NCBI GenBank assembly: GCA_934281605.1 | Contig: CAKQXD010000002.1 | Span: 1-64,000 of the forward strand | Reading direction: 5' to 3' | From: an uncultured Clostridia bacterium | GTDB lineage: Bacteria; Bacillota; Clostridia; Peptostreptococcales; Anaerovoracaceae | Length of the DNA stretch: 64,000 nt | Part shown: piece by piece, positions 6,883 through 15,360 of the stretch | Layout: every line of letters begins with the position of its first letter | How positions within the stretch are numbered: position 1 is the first letter of the stretch | Notes under the pieces: generated by a model | Told to the model about the DNA's origin: nothing | The model's input: only the letters and a program-made list of their open reading frames with translations | The model's database searches: none | Position numbers and translations under genes: made by a program

Positions 6883-9072
6883 TTATAAATGTAAAACGCG
6901 ATCCTTGATCTCCTGCGTCCGGCCCTGGTTCCAGAACTGGGTGCCGATGTAGCCGCAGGTCCGTCTCGCCACGAAGAGCTGATCCTGGTCGCGGTTGCCG
7001 CAGTTCGGGCATTCCCAGACCAGCTTGCCGGCATCGTCAGTCACGATCTTGATCTCACCGTCGTAGCCGCATACCTGGCAGTAGTCGCTCTTGGTGTTGA
7101 GTTCCGCGTACACGATATTGTCATAGATGAACTTCATCACGGACAGAACCGCTTCAATGTTGTTCTGCAGGTTCGGCACTTCCACGTAGCTGATGGCGCC
7201 GCCCGGCGACAGCTTCTGGAATTCTGCCTCGAATTTCAGCTTGCTGAAAGCGTCGATCTCTTCCGTAACGTGGACGTGATAGCTGTTGGTGATGTAGTTT
7301 TTATCCGTAACACCCTTGATGATACCAAAACGCTTCTGCAGACACTTTGCAAAACGATAAGTGGTAGATTCCATCGGAGTGCCGTAAACGGAGTAACTGA
7401 TGTTTTCGGCAGCCTTCCACTCCTGACACTTGTCGTTGAGCTTCTGCATTACGGACAGAGCGAACTCCTGGCCTTCCGGCGACGTGTGGGTCTTGCCGAT
7501 CATGCGGACGCACATTTCGCAAAGTCCCGCATACCCAAGGGAAATAGTGGAATAGCCGTCAAACAGCAGCTTGTCAATGGTCTCGCCTTTCTTGAGACGA
7601 GCCAGCGCGCCGTGCTGCCACAGGATCGGAGCCACATCCGACTTGGTTCCCAGAAGACGCTCATGTCTGCACCGCAGCGCTCTGTGACACAGCTCCAGAC
7701 GCTCTTCCAGAATCGGCCAGAAGCGATCCATGTCGCCCTCCGCCGAGCAGGCCACGTCAACTAAGTTGATGGTCACAACACCCTGGTTGAACCGGCCGTA
7801 ATACTTTCTCGAGCCATCCGGATTTCTCTGGCTGTCCTCCACCGTCGGGAAGGAACGGCAGCCCATGCACGGGTACACATCGCCCTTCTTGAGGGAACGC
7901 ATGACCTTTGCAGAAATATAGTCGGGCACCATACGCTTGGCCGTGCACTTTGCAGCCAGCTCCGTGAGATGCCAGTATCTCGAATCTTCCGTTACATTGT
8001 CCTCGTCCAGCACGTAGACCAGCTTCGGGAACGCCGGCGTGATCCACACGCCCTTCTCGTTTTTGACGCCCTGCATCCTCTGCAGCAGCACCTCTTCGAT
8101 GAGCATGGCCAGGTCGTCTCTCGTCTGTCCTTCCGGCACCTCGTCCAGGTACATGAACATGGTGACGAACGGCGCCTGCCCGTTACAGGTCATCAGGGTG
8201 ATCAGCTGATACTGGATGGTCTGGATCCCGCTCTGGACTTCCTTTCTCAGGCGGCGCTCCACGATCTTGGAGATGATCTCCTGATCCATGTCCTCGCCCA
8301 GATCCTGACGTTCTTCGATGACCGCCTTGAGGATCTTCTCACGGCTCACGTCTACGAACGGCGCCAGGTGAGATAATGTAAAGGACTGTCCGCCGTACTG
8401 GTTGCTTGCCACCTGCGCTACGATCTGAGTGGTGATGTTGCAGGCGGTGGAAAAGCTGTGGGGCTTTTCGATAAGGGTTTCACTGATGACCGTGCCGTTC
8501 TGGAGCATGTCCTCCAGGTTGATCAGGTCGCAGTTATGTTCTTTCTGTGCGAAATAGTCGGAGTCGTGGAAGTGGATGATCCCCTTCTCGTGGGCTCTGA
8601 CGATCTCCTCCGGCAGCAGGATACGCATGGTCAGATCCTTGCTGACCTCTCCCGCCATATAGTCGCGCTGGGTGGAGTTGATGACCGGGTTCTTGTTGGA
8701 GTTTTCCTGGTTGACTTCTTCGTTGAGGTGCTCGATGAGGGAGAGGATCCCGTTGTCCGTGGTATTGGACTTTCTGGAAAGCTCCCGCTTGTAACGATAT
8801 CTTACGTATTTCTGAGCGACCTCGTAGCCGCGCATTTCCATGATGGACGTCTCCACCAGGTCCTGGATGTCCTCCACATGGACCGCATGAGTCATCTCCG
8901 AAATCCTGGCCGCAACATTGTCCGCAACCGCCTGGATCTGATATTCGTTCATCTGGTAAATCGGTTCAACCTCCTGGTTGGCGCCCTTGATGGCATTGAC
9001 GATCTTCAGCAGATCGAAAGAAACCTCCTCACCGTTCCGTTTGATTACATTTACCCTTACATCATTTCCCAT
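6883..9072 (-). CDS. nrdD: anaerobic ribonucleoside-triphosphate reductase (class III)
   Basis: Oxygen-sensitive glycyl-radical enzyme that makes dNTPs from NTPs. The 729-residue product has an N-terminal ATP-cone (VNVIKRNGEEVSFD..KI, about 5-95) for allosteric control and the large barrel domain. Near the C-terminus it has a zinc site of two Cys pairs (CQVCG and CPNCG). The glycyl-radical loop RTCGYIGTQFWNQGR puts the radical glycine at about residue 707. The ATG follows AAAGGAG. The activating radical-SAM partner NrdG is normally adjacent but is absent here and anywhere in the window. The gene has its own promoter about 250 nt upstream and ends at hairpin E1, so it is probably monocistronic. 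Confidence 0.95.
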   Translation of the reverse strand: MGNDVRVNVIKRNGEEVSFDLLKIVNAIKGANQEVEPIYQMNEYQIQAVADNVAARISEMTHAVHVEDIQDLVETSIMEMRGYEVAQKYVRYRYKRELSRKSNTTDNGILSLIEHLNEEVNQENSNKNPVINSTQRDYMAGEVSKDLTMRILLPEEIVRAHEKGIIHFHDSDYFAQKEHNCDLINLEDMLQNGTVISETLIEKPHSFSTACNITTQIVAQVASNQYGGQSFTLSHLAPFVDVSREKILKAVIEERQDLGEDMDQEIISKIVERRLRKEVQSGIQTIQYQLITLMTCNGQAPFVTMFMYLDEVPEGQTRDDLAMLIEEVLLQRMQGVKNEKGVWITPAFPKLVYVLDEDNVTEDSRYWHLTELAAKCTAKRMVPDYISAKVMRSLKKGDVYPCMGCRSFPTVEDSQRNPDGSRKYYGRFNQGVVTINLVDVACSAEGDMDRFWPILEERLELCHRALRCRHERLLGTKSDVAPILWQHGALARLKKGETIDKLLFDGYSTISLGYAGLCEMCVRMIGKTHTSPEGQEFALSVMQKLNDKCQEWKAAENISYSVYGTPMESTTYRFAKCLQKRFGIIKGVTDKNYITNSYHVHVTEEIDAFSKLKFEAEFQKLSPGGAISYVEVPNLQNNIEAVLSVMKFIYDNIVYAELNTKSDYCQVCGYDGEIKIVTDDAGKLVWECPNCGNRDQDQLFVARRTCGYIGTQFWNQGRTQEIKDRVLHL

Positions 9073-9320
9073 GGTTTCTCCTTTCTGCGCTCCTGCCTGT
9101 TATCTATTCATTCATATACTATATATCGTACCCTGTCTGCCGGGAATCCCCGACCCAACACCGGTCTAATGGCAAACAAAAAAGGCGGCAAAACACGCAA
9201 AGTTCCAGAATTCCCAGTCCTTTTATTGCTACCTGCAGCCTTTGCATCCATTTCCAATATATTGAATCTTTTATTGTATTTTTCATGTATCAACCACAAT
9301 ATGTGGGTGGTACGTGTTTT

Positions 9321-9349
9321 ATTATACGAGCCTATTATACAAAAGTCAA
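9321..9349 (-). promoter_or_regulatory. sigma-A promoter of nrdD
   Basis: TTGACT (9349-9344), 17 nt, TATAAT (9326-9321) on the minus strand, giving a leader of about 240 nt before nrdD. The leader has a short CCACAATATGTGG palindrome (about 9294-9306), but I could not match it to the NrdR box. I see no gene in 9073-9478. Confidence 0.7.
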
Positions 9350-9478
9350 GGAGAAACCGGAACGGATTTCAATATTTTGTAGACTTTTTTCATCCAGTAT
9401 ACCCCCGACGTTTTCTTTGCATCAAAAAACCTCGGGGAAATTTCCAAAAATAACCGCTTTTTCGCTCGCCGATTAGCA

Positions 9479-9508
9479 TTGACTAACCCGCATTTCGCAT
9501 GCTATAGT
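9479..9508 (+). promoter_or_regulatory. promoter for the Mn2+ riboswitch/P-type ATPase transcript
   Basis: TTGACT (9479-9484), 18 nt, TATAGT (9503-9508), immediately upstream of the yybP-ykoY element. Confidence 0.65.
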
Positions 9509-9547
9509 CAGAACCAAGTCAAACCAATGACATCATATTTATAAAGT

Positions 9548-9700
9548 TCGTGGGGGAGTAGTGGCGCATACCCATGCGTGACAAGCCAACATACCGACGA
9601 CCGGCGACGACCCGCCTGAAGGGTGCCGGAATAATCGTCTGGCTTGTCTTAATCAACGAGACTCATGTACGGTTTATTGCTGTACGGGAAGTCTCTTTAT
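9548..9700 (+). ncRNA. yybP-ykoY (manganese) riboswitch
   Basis: The leader contains the hallmark GGGGAGTAG segment, a small GCGCAT/ATGCGT arm, and the long closing pair ACAAGCC...GGCTTGT with GACG/CGTC inside. This is the architecture of the yybP-ykoY aptamer, which senses Mn2+ in characterised bacteria and very often precedes cation-transporting P-type ATPases. A hairpin with GAGACT/AGTCTC arms (9658-9696) follows the aptamer. Confidence 0.85.
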
Positions 9701-9711
9701 TTACGACATAT

Positions 9712-9752
9712 GATCCGATGCAGCAAGAGAGCACGCTGTATCGGATTTTTTT
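9712..9752 (+). terminator. riboswitch expression-platform terminator
   Basis: ATCCGATGCAGC pairs with GCTGTATCGGAT and is followed by a run of T, 40 nt before the ATPase start. High Mn2+ is expected to disfavour this terminator, switching the exporter on (from known yybP-ykoY behaviour). Confidence 0.75.
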
Positions 9753-9787
9753 ATGCAGGTTTCTGCAGGTTCAGGAGGTAAGAATTT

Positions 9788-12535
9788 ATGAACAACGCAT
9801 TTTATATGTCCCGGGAGGAGCTTTTAAAGACCACCGGAACAGACCCGGAGCGCGGCCTTAACGAGGCGCAGGTCCAGGCGTCGCGCGAAAAGTACGGCGC
9901 CAACACCTTCCTCCGCACCAGCAGCGAATCCATGGCCAGACGGATCTGGGACGCATCGACGGAACCGATGCTCCTGATGCTGATCTTTGCGGCCATCATC
10001 ACCCTGGCGGTCAACATCACCCGCTACTTCACCGGCGGCGAGTACAACTTCCTCGAATGCGCCGGGATCTTCGCGGCAATCTTCCTGTCGGTGGCAATCA
10101 CCATCGTGACAGAAGGCAAGAGCGCAAAAGCTTTTGAAGCTCTCAGCAAGATCAACGAAGACACTCTCATCAAAGTCCTGCGGGACGGTGAACCTCAGCT
10201 GATCGCCCAGAAAGACATCGTTATCGGCGACGTCCTGCTCATCGAAACGGGCGACAAGATCGTGGCCGACGGCAGACTGCTGGCAGGCAACGACCTGTCC
10301 ACCGACGAATCCGCCCTCACCGGCGAGAGCCTCCCGGTGAAAAAATCCGCAGACTTCACCTGCCAGGAAAACACACCCGTCGCAGAGCGGGCCTGCATGC
10401 TCTACTCCGGCTGCTTCGTATCCGGCGGCACAGGCACTATGCTGGTCACCGGCGTCGGCAATGACACCGAGTTCGGCCAGATCGCCCAGGAGCTTTCCTC
10501 CATCGAAAAGACCACCACTCCGCTTCAGGAAAAGCTGGACCGGCTAGGCAAAGGCATCACCGTTCTCGGAGCCTCCGCCGCCGGCATCGTGTTCCTGATA
10601 CAGGTCATCGAGTTCATCATGAACCACACCATCAGCTTAAACTCCGTGTCTGACGCCTTCATCACCAGCATCGTCCTCATCGTGGCCGCCGTGCCGGAGG
10701 GTCTGCCGACTATCGTGGCCGTGTCCCTCGCCCTCAATATCATCAAGATGTCCCGCGAGAACGCCCTGGTCAAGAAGATGATCGCCTGTGAGACCATCGG
10801 CTGCGTCAATATCATCTGTTCCGACAAAACCGGCACCCTGACCGAAAACAAAATGACCGTCCAGAAAATCTACACTGACGGCAAGCTCCTGGAGCCGGAA
10901 GACCTGTCGCTTTCTGCAAAGGCGCCTGCTAAGGCTCCTTCGCAGCAGAATGAAACGGGGACGGCGGCAGAGGCTGACACTCCGGCAGGCGCGCCTTCTG
11001 CCATCGACCGGAAAACGGCGCGGATCCTGCTGCGCAACTACTGCATCAACAGCAATGCCGATATCACCTGGGAGGACGGCAGCTGGACCTTCATCGGAAA
11101 CCCGACAGAATGCTCCCTTCTGGCAGCTGCCCACAAGGCCGGAACCGATTATCAGCAGCTTCGTAAAGAAGCCGATATCGTCCGCGTATTCCCGTTCTCT
11201 TCACAGAACAAAGACATGAGTACTATCGTCAGCGAAGACGGCAAACTGATGCTTTACACCAAAGGAAACCCGGAAAAGATCCTTTCCCTTTGCAACAATG
11301 TGTCTGCCGAAGAAGCCTCTCATATCCAGGAACTGATGGAGGACTTCCAGAGCAAAGCGGGACGTCTCCTAGCATTTGCACACAAAGAACTTGCAGGATT
11401 CGACGGCGAGGAACAGCAGGCATTAGAGTGCGACCTCCACTATGACGGATTCGTAGTGATTTCCGATCCGCTCAGCCCGGATGTGTACGACTCCATCCGC
11501 GACTGCCGCCGCGCCGGCATCGAGGTGAAGATGCTGACAGGCGACAACATCCGGACGGCCCGCGCCATCGCCGAAGAGCTCCACATGCTGGAGGAAGGAC
11601 ATCGGGCGGTAGAAGCTTCTGAAATCGAAGCTATGTCTGATGATGAACTAAAAAAAGAGCTTCCTAAGATCAGCGTTATCGCACGAAGCACTCCGCTGGT
11701 CAAAATGCGTGTCGTAAAAATATTAAAGGAAGAAAAAAATGTAGTTGCCGTTACGGGCGACGGCATCAACGATGCGCCGGCTATCAAGAACGCCGATGTA
11801 GGGATCGCTATGGGAATCGCCGGAACAGAGGTTACCAAAGAAGCCAGCGACATGGTCCTGCTGGATGACTCTTTCTCTACGATCATCAAAGCGGTACAGT
11901 GGGGTCGCGGGATCTATGAGAACTTCAAGCGGTTTATTCAGTTCCAGCTGACCGTAAACGTATCATCCGTTGTCGTTGTAATCGCTTCTATTTTAGCGGG
12001 TTTCCCGGCTCCTTTCACCGCACTGGAACTCCTGTGGATCAACATCATCATGGATGGACCTCCGGCTCTGACCCTGGGACTGGAACCGATCCGTGAAGAC
12101 TTGCTGAAACACCCGCCGACGAAGCGAAACGAGAACATCATTTCCCGGAAAATGCTGACCCGGATCTTTGCTAACGGGATCTTCATCTCCATCGTGTTCA
12201 TGCTGCAGCATTTCACCAACTTCCTGGGAGCTGCACCTTCTGAAGAAGCAACGGTGCTGTTCACCCTGTTCGTGCTGTTCCAGCTGTTCAACGCCTTTAA
12301 CTGCAGAGAACTGGACGACACACCGATGTGGAAAAACCTGCTCAACAACAAGCTTATGCTGGGTGTGTTCCTCATCGTGCTGGTGCTGCAGTTCCTGATC
12401 ACTCAGGTCGGAACGGCTGTCTTTGAAACCGCGCCGCTTTCTATGGCGATGTGGGGGAAGATGATGGCGACGGCGCTTTCGGTGGTTGTGATCAATGAGA
12501 TCTGGAAGGGCTGCAAACATATCATTAAAAAATAA
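9788..12535 (+). CDS. cation-transporting P-type ATPase (Ca2+/Mn2+ type)
   Basis: A 915-residue P2-type ATPase that pumps divalent cations out of the cell. It shows an N-terminal cation-ATPase domain, the actuator motif DESALTGES, and the ion-site helix VAAVPEGLPTIVAVSLAL. The phosphorylation loop is CSDKTGTLTENKM (Asp is phosphorylated) and the hinge is GDGINDAPAIKNADVGIAMG; the C-terminus contributes the last membrane helices. This is the SERCA/PMCA-like Ca2+ branch, but the Mn2+ riboswitch in its leader indicates that manganese export is a main job. An insertion in the nucleotide-binding domain (about residues 375-415) is Ala/Pro/Gln-rich, begins SAKAPAKAP, and contains the dispersed octamer CTGCAAAG. 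The ribosome binding site is AGGAGG. The gene stands alone and ends at hairpin E2. Confidence 0.9.
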   Translation: MNNAFYMSREELLKTTGTDPERGLNEAQVQASREKYGANTFLRTSSESMARRIWDASTEPMLLMLIFAAIITLAVNITRYFTGGEYNFLECAGIFAAIFLSVAITIVTEGKSAKAFEALSKINEDTLIKVLRDGEPQLIAQKDIVIGDVLLIETGDKIVADGRLLAGNDLSTDESALTGESLPVKKSADFTCQENTPVAERACMLYSGCFVSGGTGTMLVTGVGNDTEFGQIAQELSSIEKTTTPLQEKLDRLGKGITVLGASAAGIVFLIQVIEFIMNHTISLNSVSDAFITSIVLIVAAVPEGLPTIVAVSLALNIIKMSRENALVKKMIACETIGCVNIICSDKTGTLTENKMTVQKIYTDGKLLEPEDLSLSAKAPAKAPSQQNETGTAAEADTPAGAPSAIDRKTARILLRNYCINSNADITWEDGSWTFIGNPTECSLLAAAHKAGTDYQQLRKEADIVRVFPFSSQNKDMSTIVSEDGKLMLYTKGNPEKILSLCNNVSAEEASHIQELMEDFQSKAGRLLAFAHKELAGFDGEEQQALECDLHYDGFVVISDPLSPDVYDSIRDCRRAGIEVKMLTGDNIRTARAIAEELHMLEEGHRAVEASEIEAMSDDELKKELPKISVIARSTPLVKMRVVKILKEEKNVVAVTGDGINDAPAIKNADVGIAMGIAGTEVTKEASDMVLLDDSFSTIIKAVQWGRGIYENFKRFIQFQLTVNVSSVVVVIASILAGFPAPFTALELLWINIIMDGPPALTLGLEPIREDLLKHPPTKRNENIISRKMLTRIFANGIFISIVFMLQHFTNFLGAAPSEEATVLFTLFVLFQLFNAFNCRELDDTPMWKNLLNNKLMLGVFLIVLVLQFLITQVGTAVFETAPLSMAMWGKMMATALSVVVINEIWKGCKHIIKK

Positions 12536-12632
12536 AAAGAAGAGGTCTTCTGATAACTGGCTTCGCTTGATTCTAGCAGACGCATTCTAAGAATCAAGCT
12601 GCAGAGGTTATCTCCAGACCTCTTCTTTTTAT
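12536..12632 (+). terminator. long terminator hairpin / structured repeat element E2
   Basis: AAGAAGAGGTCT and AGACCTCTTCTT form the outer stem, and CTTGATTCT/AGAATCAAG the inner stem, with GACGCATTCT in the loop and T5 after the stem. It ends the ATPase transcript and shares its loop sequence and layout with E1 and the other elements at 12687-12940. Confidence 0.7.
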
Positions 12633-12705
12633 TTGTACACATAATATAGCTTGCAGCCGTTCAGATCTCATGCCACGTAAGATGTAGCTCCTCTGGAGAC
12701 AAGTC
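12601..12705 (+). repeat. direct repeat copy 1 (about 105 bp)
   Basis: This segment recurs at 12835-12939 with a constant offset of 234 bp and no gaps that I can see; the segment around TTGCAGCCGTTCAGATCTCA is identical. Noncoding. Confidence 0.8.
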
Positions 12706-12771
12706 CTCGGTGGCCTTATGAATTTTGTAGGCCACCTGCGGAAAGTCTCCTTTGGAGCACTTTTTTATTTC
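12687..12771 (+). repeat. structured intergenic repeat E3
   Basis: GCTCCTCTGGAGACAAGTCC, an inner stem GGTGGCC/GGCCACC, CTGCGGAAAG, then GGAGCACTTTTTTATTT. Apart from the inner stem it matches the minus strand of 6872-6776. Compensatory difference in the inner stem with conserved flanks suggests an RNA-structured element that can also terminate transcription. Confidence 0.65.
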
Positions 12772-12784
12772 AAAAACAATATGC

Positions 12785-12858
12785 TGCATGTCGGCTTCCA
12801 GGAACGTAATCCGACGCATTCTGCAGGGCCGGCTGCAGAGGTTACCTGCCGGCTCCTT
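12785..12858 (+). repeat. structured intergenic repeat E4 (partial)
   Basis: Contains the loop sequence GACGCATTCT seen in E2 (and as AGAATGCGTC in E1), followed by GGCTGCAGAGGTTA and a T-rich end. The stems are less complete than in E1-E3. Confidence 0.45.
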
Positions 12859-12939
12859 CTTTTTATTTGTACGCATAATATAACTTGCAGCCGTTCAGAT
12901 CTCATGCCGCGCAAGAGGTGGCTCCTCCGGAGGCAATGA
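12835..12939 (+). repeat. direct repeat copy 2
   Basis: Second copy of 12601-12705. Its right end carries the start of another E3-type element (GGCTCCTCCGGAGGCAATGA) that breaks off before its inner stem. Confidence 0.8.
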
Positions 12940-12954
12940 GTCCTTCAAACTGCC

Positions 12955-13003
12955 CAAAGAAAAAAGAACCACGTCTTTTCCCGAACGTGGTTCTTTTTTC
13001 TTT
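12955..13003. terminator. strong bidirectional terminator
   Basis: AAAAAAGAACCACGT and ACGTGGTTCTTTTTT form a 15-bp stem; on the minus strand it ends the tRNA-Arg(CCT) transcript. Confidence 0.8.
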
Positions 13004-13008
13004 GCACT

Positions 13009-13083
13009 TGGCACCCCTAGCAGGAATCGAACCTGCAACTAACCCTTAGGAGGGGTTTGTTATATCCATTTAACTATAGAGGC
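13009..13083 (-). tRNA. tRNA-Arg (anticodon CCT)
   Basis: The minus strand folds as a 75-nt tRNA with encoded CCA: acceptor GCCTCTA/TAGGGGT (one G-T pair), anticodon stem AACCC/GGGTT with loop CTCCTAA, and T arm GCAGG TTCGATT CCTGC. The anticodon CCT reads AGG. Confidence 0.9.
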
Positions 13084-13206
13084 CTATTCTGTTGTCTTGC
13101 TGCCGCTCTTCCGGCGATCTGCCGCCGATTTCCAGCCGACCGCTTCAGCTATCCCGCTCCATGATCAGCGATCTACGATAGAGATCTGCCCAAGGTCGTC
13201 TCTTTC

Positions 13207-13250
13207 CCAAAAGCAAAACCGGAAATCCTCTGACAAGGTTTCCGGCTCTT
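13207..13250 (-). terminator. terminator downstream of tRNA-Arg(CCG)
   Basis: On the minus strand CCGGAAA ... TTTCCGG followed by TTTTGCTTTT. Confidence 0.6.
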
Positions 13251-13259
13251 CTGGTCTCG

Positions 13260-13334
13260 TGGCGTCCCCAGCAGGGATCGAACCTGCAACGAGCCCTTCG
13301 GAGGGGCTTATTATATCCATTTAACTATGAGGAC
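13260..13334 (-). tRNA. tRNA-Arg (anticodon CCG)
   Basis: 75 nt with encoded CCA: acceptor GTCCTCA/TGGGGAC, anticodon stem AGCCC/GGGCT with loop CTCCGAA, and T arm GCAGG/CCTGC. The anticodon CCG reads CGG. It is very similar to the tRNA-Arg(CCT) 176 bp away, so the two probably arose by duplication and anticodon change. Confidence 0.92.
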
Positions 13335-13447
13335 TTAACGCATATTATTTTACCACAGGTGCCGACCCCTTTTCAAGATAGAAATCGCAATAAATCCTGT
13401 AAGCTCCTGTCGTTTTCTGCGAGGATCTCTCTTCTCCCGCCCTTCGC

Positions 13448-13530
13448 GCGAGCACCACCCCTTCACACGAGGGCAAGCGCGAGCACCACCCCTTCACACG
13501 AGGGCAAGCACGAGCACTGCCCCTCTACAG
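13448..13530 (+). repeat. 31-bp tandem repeat, about 2.6 copies
   Basis: Units beginning GAGCACCACCCCTTCACACG recur at 13450, 13481 and 13512 (exactly 31 bp apart), the last one diverged. They are contiguous with no spacers, so this is not CRISPR. The 13335-13668 gap otherwise shows no gene. Confidence 0.8.
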
Positions 13531-13668
13531 GAAAACAATCACAAGCGCCACGACTAGCATAAATCAGAACCGCGTCCAGCCATTTCCCTCCTCTCTCACC
13601 ATTTCAGCCAAACCTTCCGTTTTCTCAGTTCCACTATTTCCTATCGCCCTCTCGCGAGCCCAAATTGA

Positions 13669-13698
13669 TTGACATTTCAAGGGTTTCCACGCTATAAT
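13669..13698 (+). promoter_or_regulatory. promoter of the glycine-cleavage operon
   Basis: TTGACA (13669-13674), 18 nt, TATAAT (13693-13698), directly upstream of the glycine aptamer. Confidence 0.85.
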
Positions 13699-13707
13699 AA
13701 TAGAACA

Positions 13708-13872
13708 TCACAAATACTCCGGATGAAAGATTCAGGAGAGACTGCTTATGTTGCTTTCGCATCTCGCGAAGCGGTTCAGAGCGGCACCGAAGGGGCAAAA
13801 GCGTACCGTGAAAAAGCGCCTTGAAACTCTCAGGTAAAAGGAACTGGATCTGGACGGACCTCTGGATTGTCA
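13708..13872 (+). ncRNA. glycine riboswitch (apparently single aptamer)
   Basis: The conserved glycine-aptamer strings are present in order: CAGGAGAGACTGC, GGCACCGAAGGGGCAAAAGC, GAAACTCTCAGG and TAAAAGGAACTGGA, ending with ACGGACCTCTGGA. Only one full aptamer is visible; the short conserved tail resembles the remnant partner seen in singlet glycine riboswitches. It sits just upstream of gcvT, whose product consumes glycine. Confidence 0.92.
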
Positions 13873-13876
13873 TTTA

Positions 13877-13928
13877 GACAGGGAAACGTGATCCCAGGCA
13901 GGGATTGTTCGCCCTGTCTTTTTTTCAA
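13877..13928 (+). terminator. glycine riboswitch terminator
   Basis: GACAGGG ... CCCTGTC followed by T7. Glycine binding is expected to prevent this hairpin and turn the operon on, as in B. subtilis. Confidence 0.8.
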
Positions 13929-14115
13929 CGCGGATACGGATACAATCCGCGTTGTCAGGCTCGTCAGAGTTCTGAATTCTTCACACATTGCTGTAACAGA
14001 ACAGGTCCTCCGGGCAACCGGAAACCACCCTCCCTCCGCCGGAAGACCTCTGCTTGCAGTATGCAGACCACAGACTTATATTACACCCGATCCAAGAAAG
14101 CAAGGAGGCTGAACA

Positions 14116-15225
14116 ATGGAACTGAAAACACCGCTTTACGACGCCCATGTGAAAGCAGGCGGTAAAATGGTACCTTTCGCAGGATACATCCTGCCGGTAC
14201 AGTACAAAGCAGGCGTAATCAAAGAACACATGGCCGTTCGTCAGGAAGCAGGCTTATTTGACGTTTCTCACATGGGAGAGATCCTGTGCGAAGGAGAAAA
14301 AGCGCTGGAAAACCTGCAGCATCTGCTGACTAACGACTTTACCAATATGGTAGACGGACAGGCGCGCTACAGCCCGATGTGCAACGAGCACGGCGGCACA
14401 GTAGATGACCTGATCGTTTACAAAAAGGCAGACAACCACTACTTTATCGTAGTCAACGCTGCCAACAAGGACAAGGACTTCCAGTGGATGCTGGATCATC
14501 AGCTCCCGGGAGCGACCTTTACAGACGTATCAGACCAGTATGCACAGCTGGCTCTGCAGGGACCGAAAGCCATGGAGATCCTGCGCCGGATCACTCCGGA
14601 AGACAAGATTCCGACGAAATACTACCACGCTGTATTTGACGGCGAAGTAGGCGGAATCCCTTGCATCATTTCCAAGACAGGCTACACCGGCGAAGACGGC
14701 GTAGAGCTGTACGCACCGGCTGACCAGGCAGAAAAGCTCTGGGATCTGGTTCTGGAAACAGGCAAGGACGACGGCCTGATCCCTTGCGGACTGGGCGCTC
14801 GTGACACCCTCCGTATGGAAGCTGCTATGCCGCTCTACGGACACGAAATGAACGACGACGTAACGCCGCTGGAAACAGGACTGAACTTCGCCGTAAAGAT
14901 GAAAAAAGACGACTTCATCGGCAAATCCGCTATGGAAGAAGCCGGCGCACCGACCATCAAGAGAGTCGGCCTCAAGGTAACCGGCCGCGGCATCATCCGT
15001 GAAGAGCAGACGATCTACGTGGAAGACGCATCCGCACCGGACGGCCGCAAGGAAATCGGCCACACCACTTCCGGCACACACTGTCCGTTCCTGGGCGAAC
15101 CGGTAGGCATGGGCCTCATCGACAAGGAATATGCCGAAGTTGGCAACAAGCTGATCGTTGACGTAAGAGGTCGCATGGTCGAAGTTGAGATCGTACCTCT
15201 GCCGTTCTACACGAGAGCGAAATAA
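14116..15225 (+). CDS. gcvT: aminomethyltransferase, glycine cleavage T-protein
   Basis: The T-protein takes the aminomethyl group from lipoyl-GcvH and transfers the one-carbon unit to tetrahydrofolate, releasing ammonia. The 369-residue product is the normal family length and begins with the typical segment LYDAHVKAGGKMVPFAGY. It carries the folate-binding core (SHMGEI, then DDLIVYK) and a C-terminal barrel domain with IGHTTSG. An AGGAGG precedes the ATG. It is the first gene of the riboswitch-controlled operon gcvT-gcvH-gcvPA-gcvPB-lplA-lpdA. Confidence 0.95.
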   Translation: MELKTPLYDAHVKAGGKMVPFAGYILPVQYKAGVIKEHMAVRQEAGLFDVSHMGEILCEGEKALENLQHLLTNDFTNMVDGQARYSPMCNEHGGTVDDLIVYKKADNHYFIVVNAANKDKDFQWMLDHQLPGATFTDVSDQYAQLALQGPKAMEILRRITPEDKIPTKYYHAVFDGEVGGIPCIISKTGYTGEDGVELYAPADQAEKLWDLVLETGKDDGLIPCGLGARDTLRMEAAMPLYGHEMNDDVTPLETGLNFAVKMKKDDFIGKSAMEEAGAPTIKRVGLKVTGRGIIREEQTIYVEDASAPDGRKEIGHTTSGTHCPFLGEPVGMGLIDKEYAEVGNKLIVDVRGRMVEVEIVPLPFYTRAK

Positions 15226-15360
15226 CACTGATTTTTCTGCAAAGGCGGCTCCGCCGCTCATTCGATGCGAGGCGTCTTTGCAACTCGATACATTATGCTG
15301 CGGTACGCGCTGCAGCGCTGCATTATTACACTACGCATGATTGAAAGGAGATTAACTATC

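Noticed and set aside
9294..9306. NrdR box in the nrdD leader
   Set aside because: CCACAATATGTGG is palindromic but shorter than and different from the 16-bp NrdR consensus, and only one copy is seen.
13448..13530. Possible CRISPR-like array
   Set aside because: The 31-bp units are contiguous without spacers, there are fewer than three copies and no cas genes.
15265..15360. N-terminal extension of gcvH
   Set aside because: No homology and no ribosome binding site; AAAGGAG sits before the ATG at 15361.
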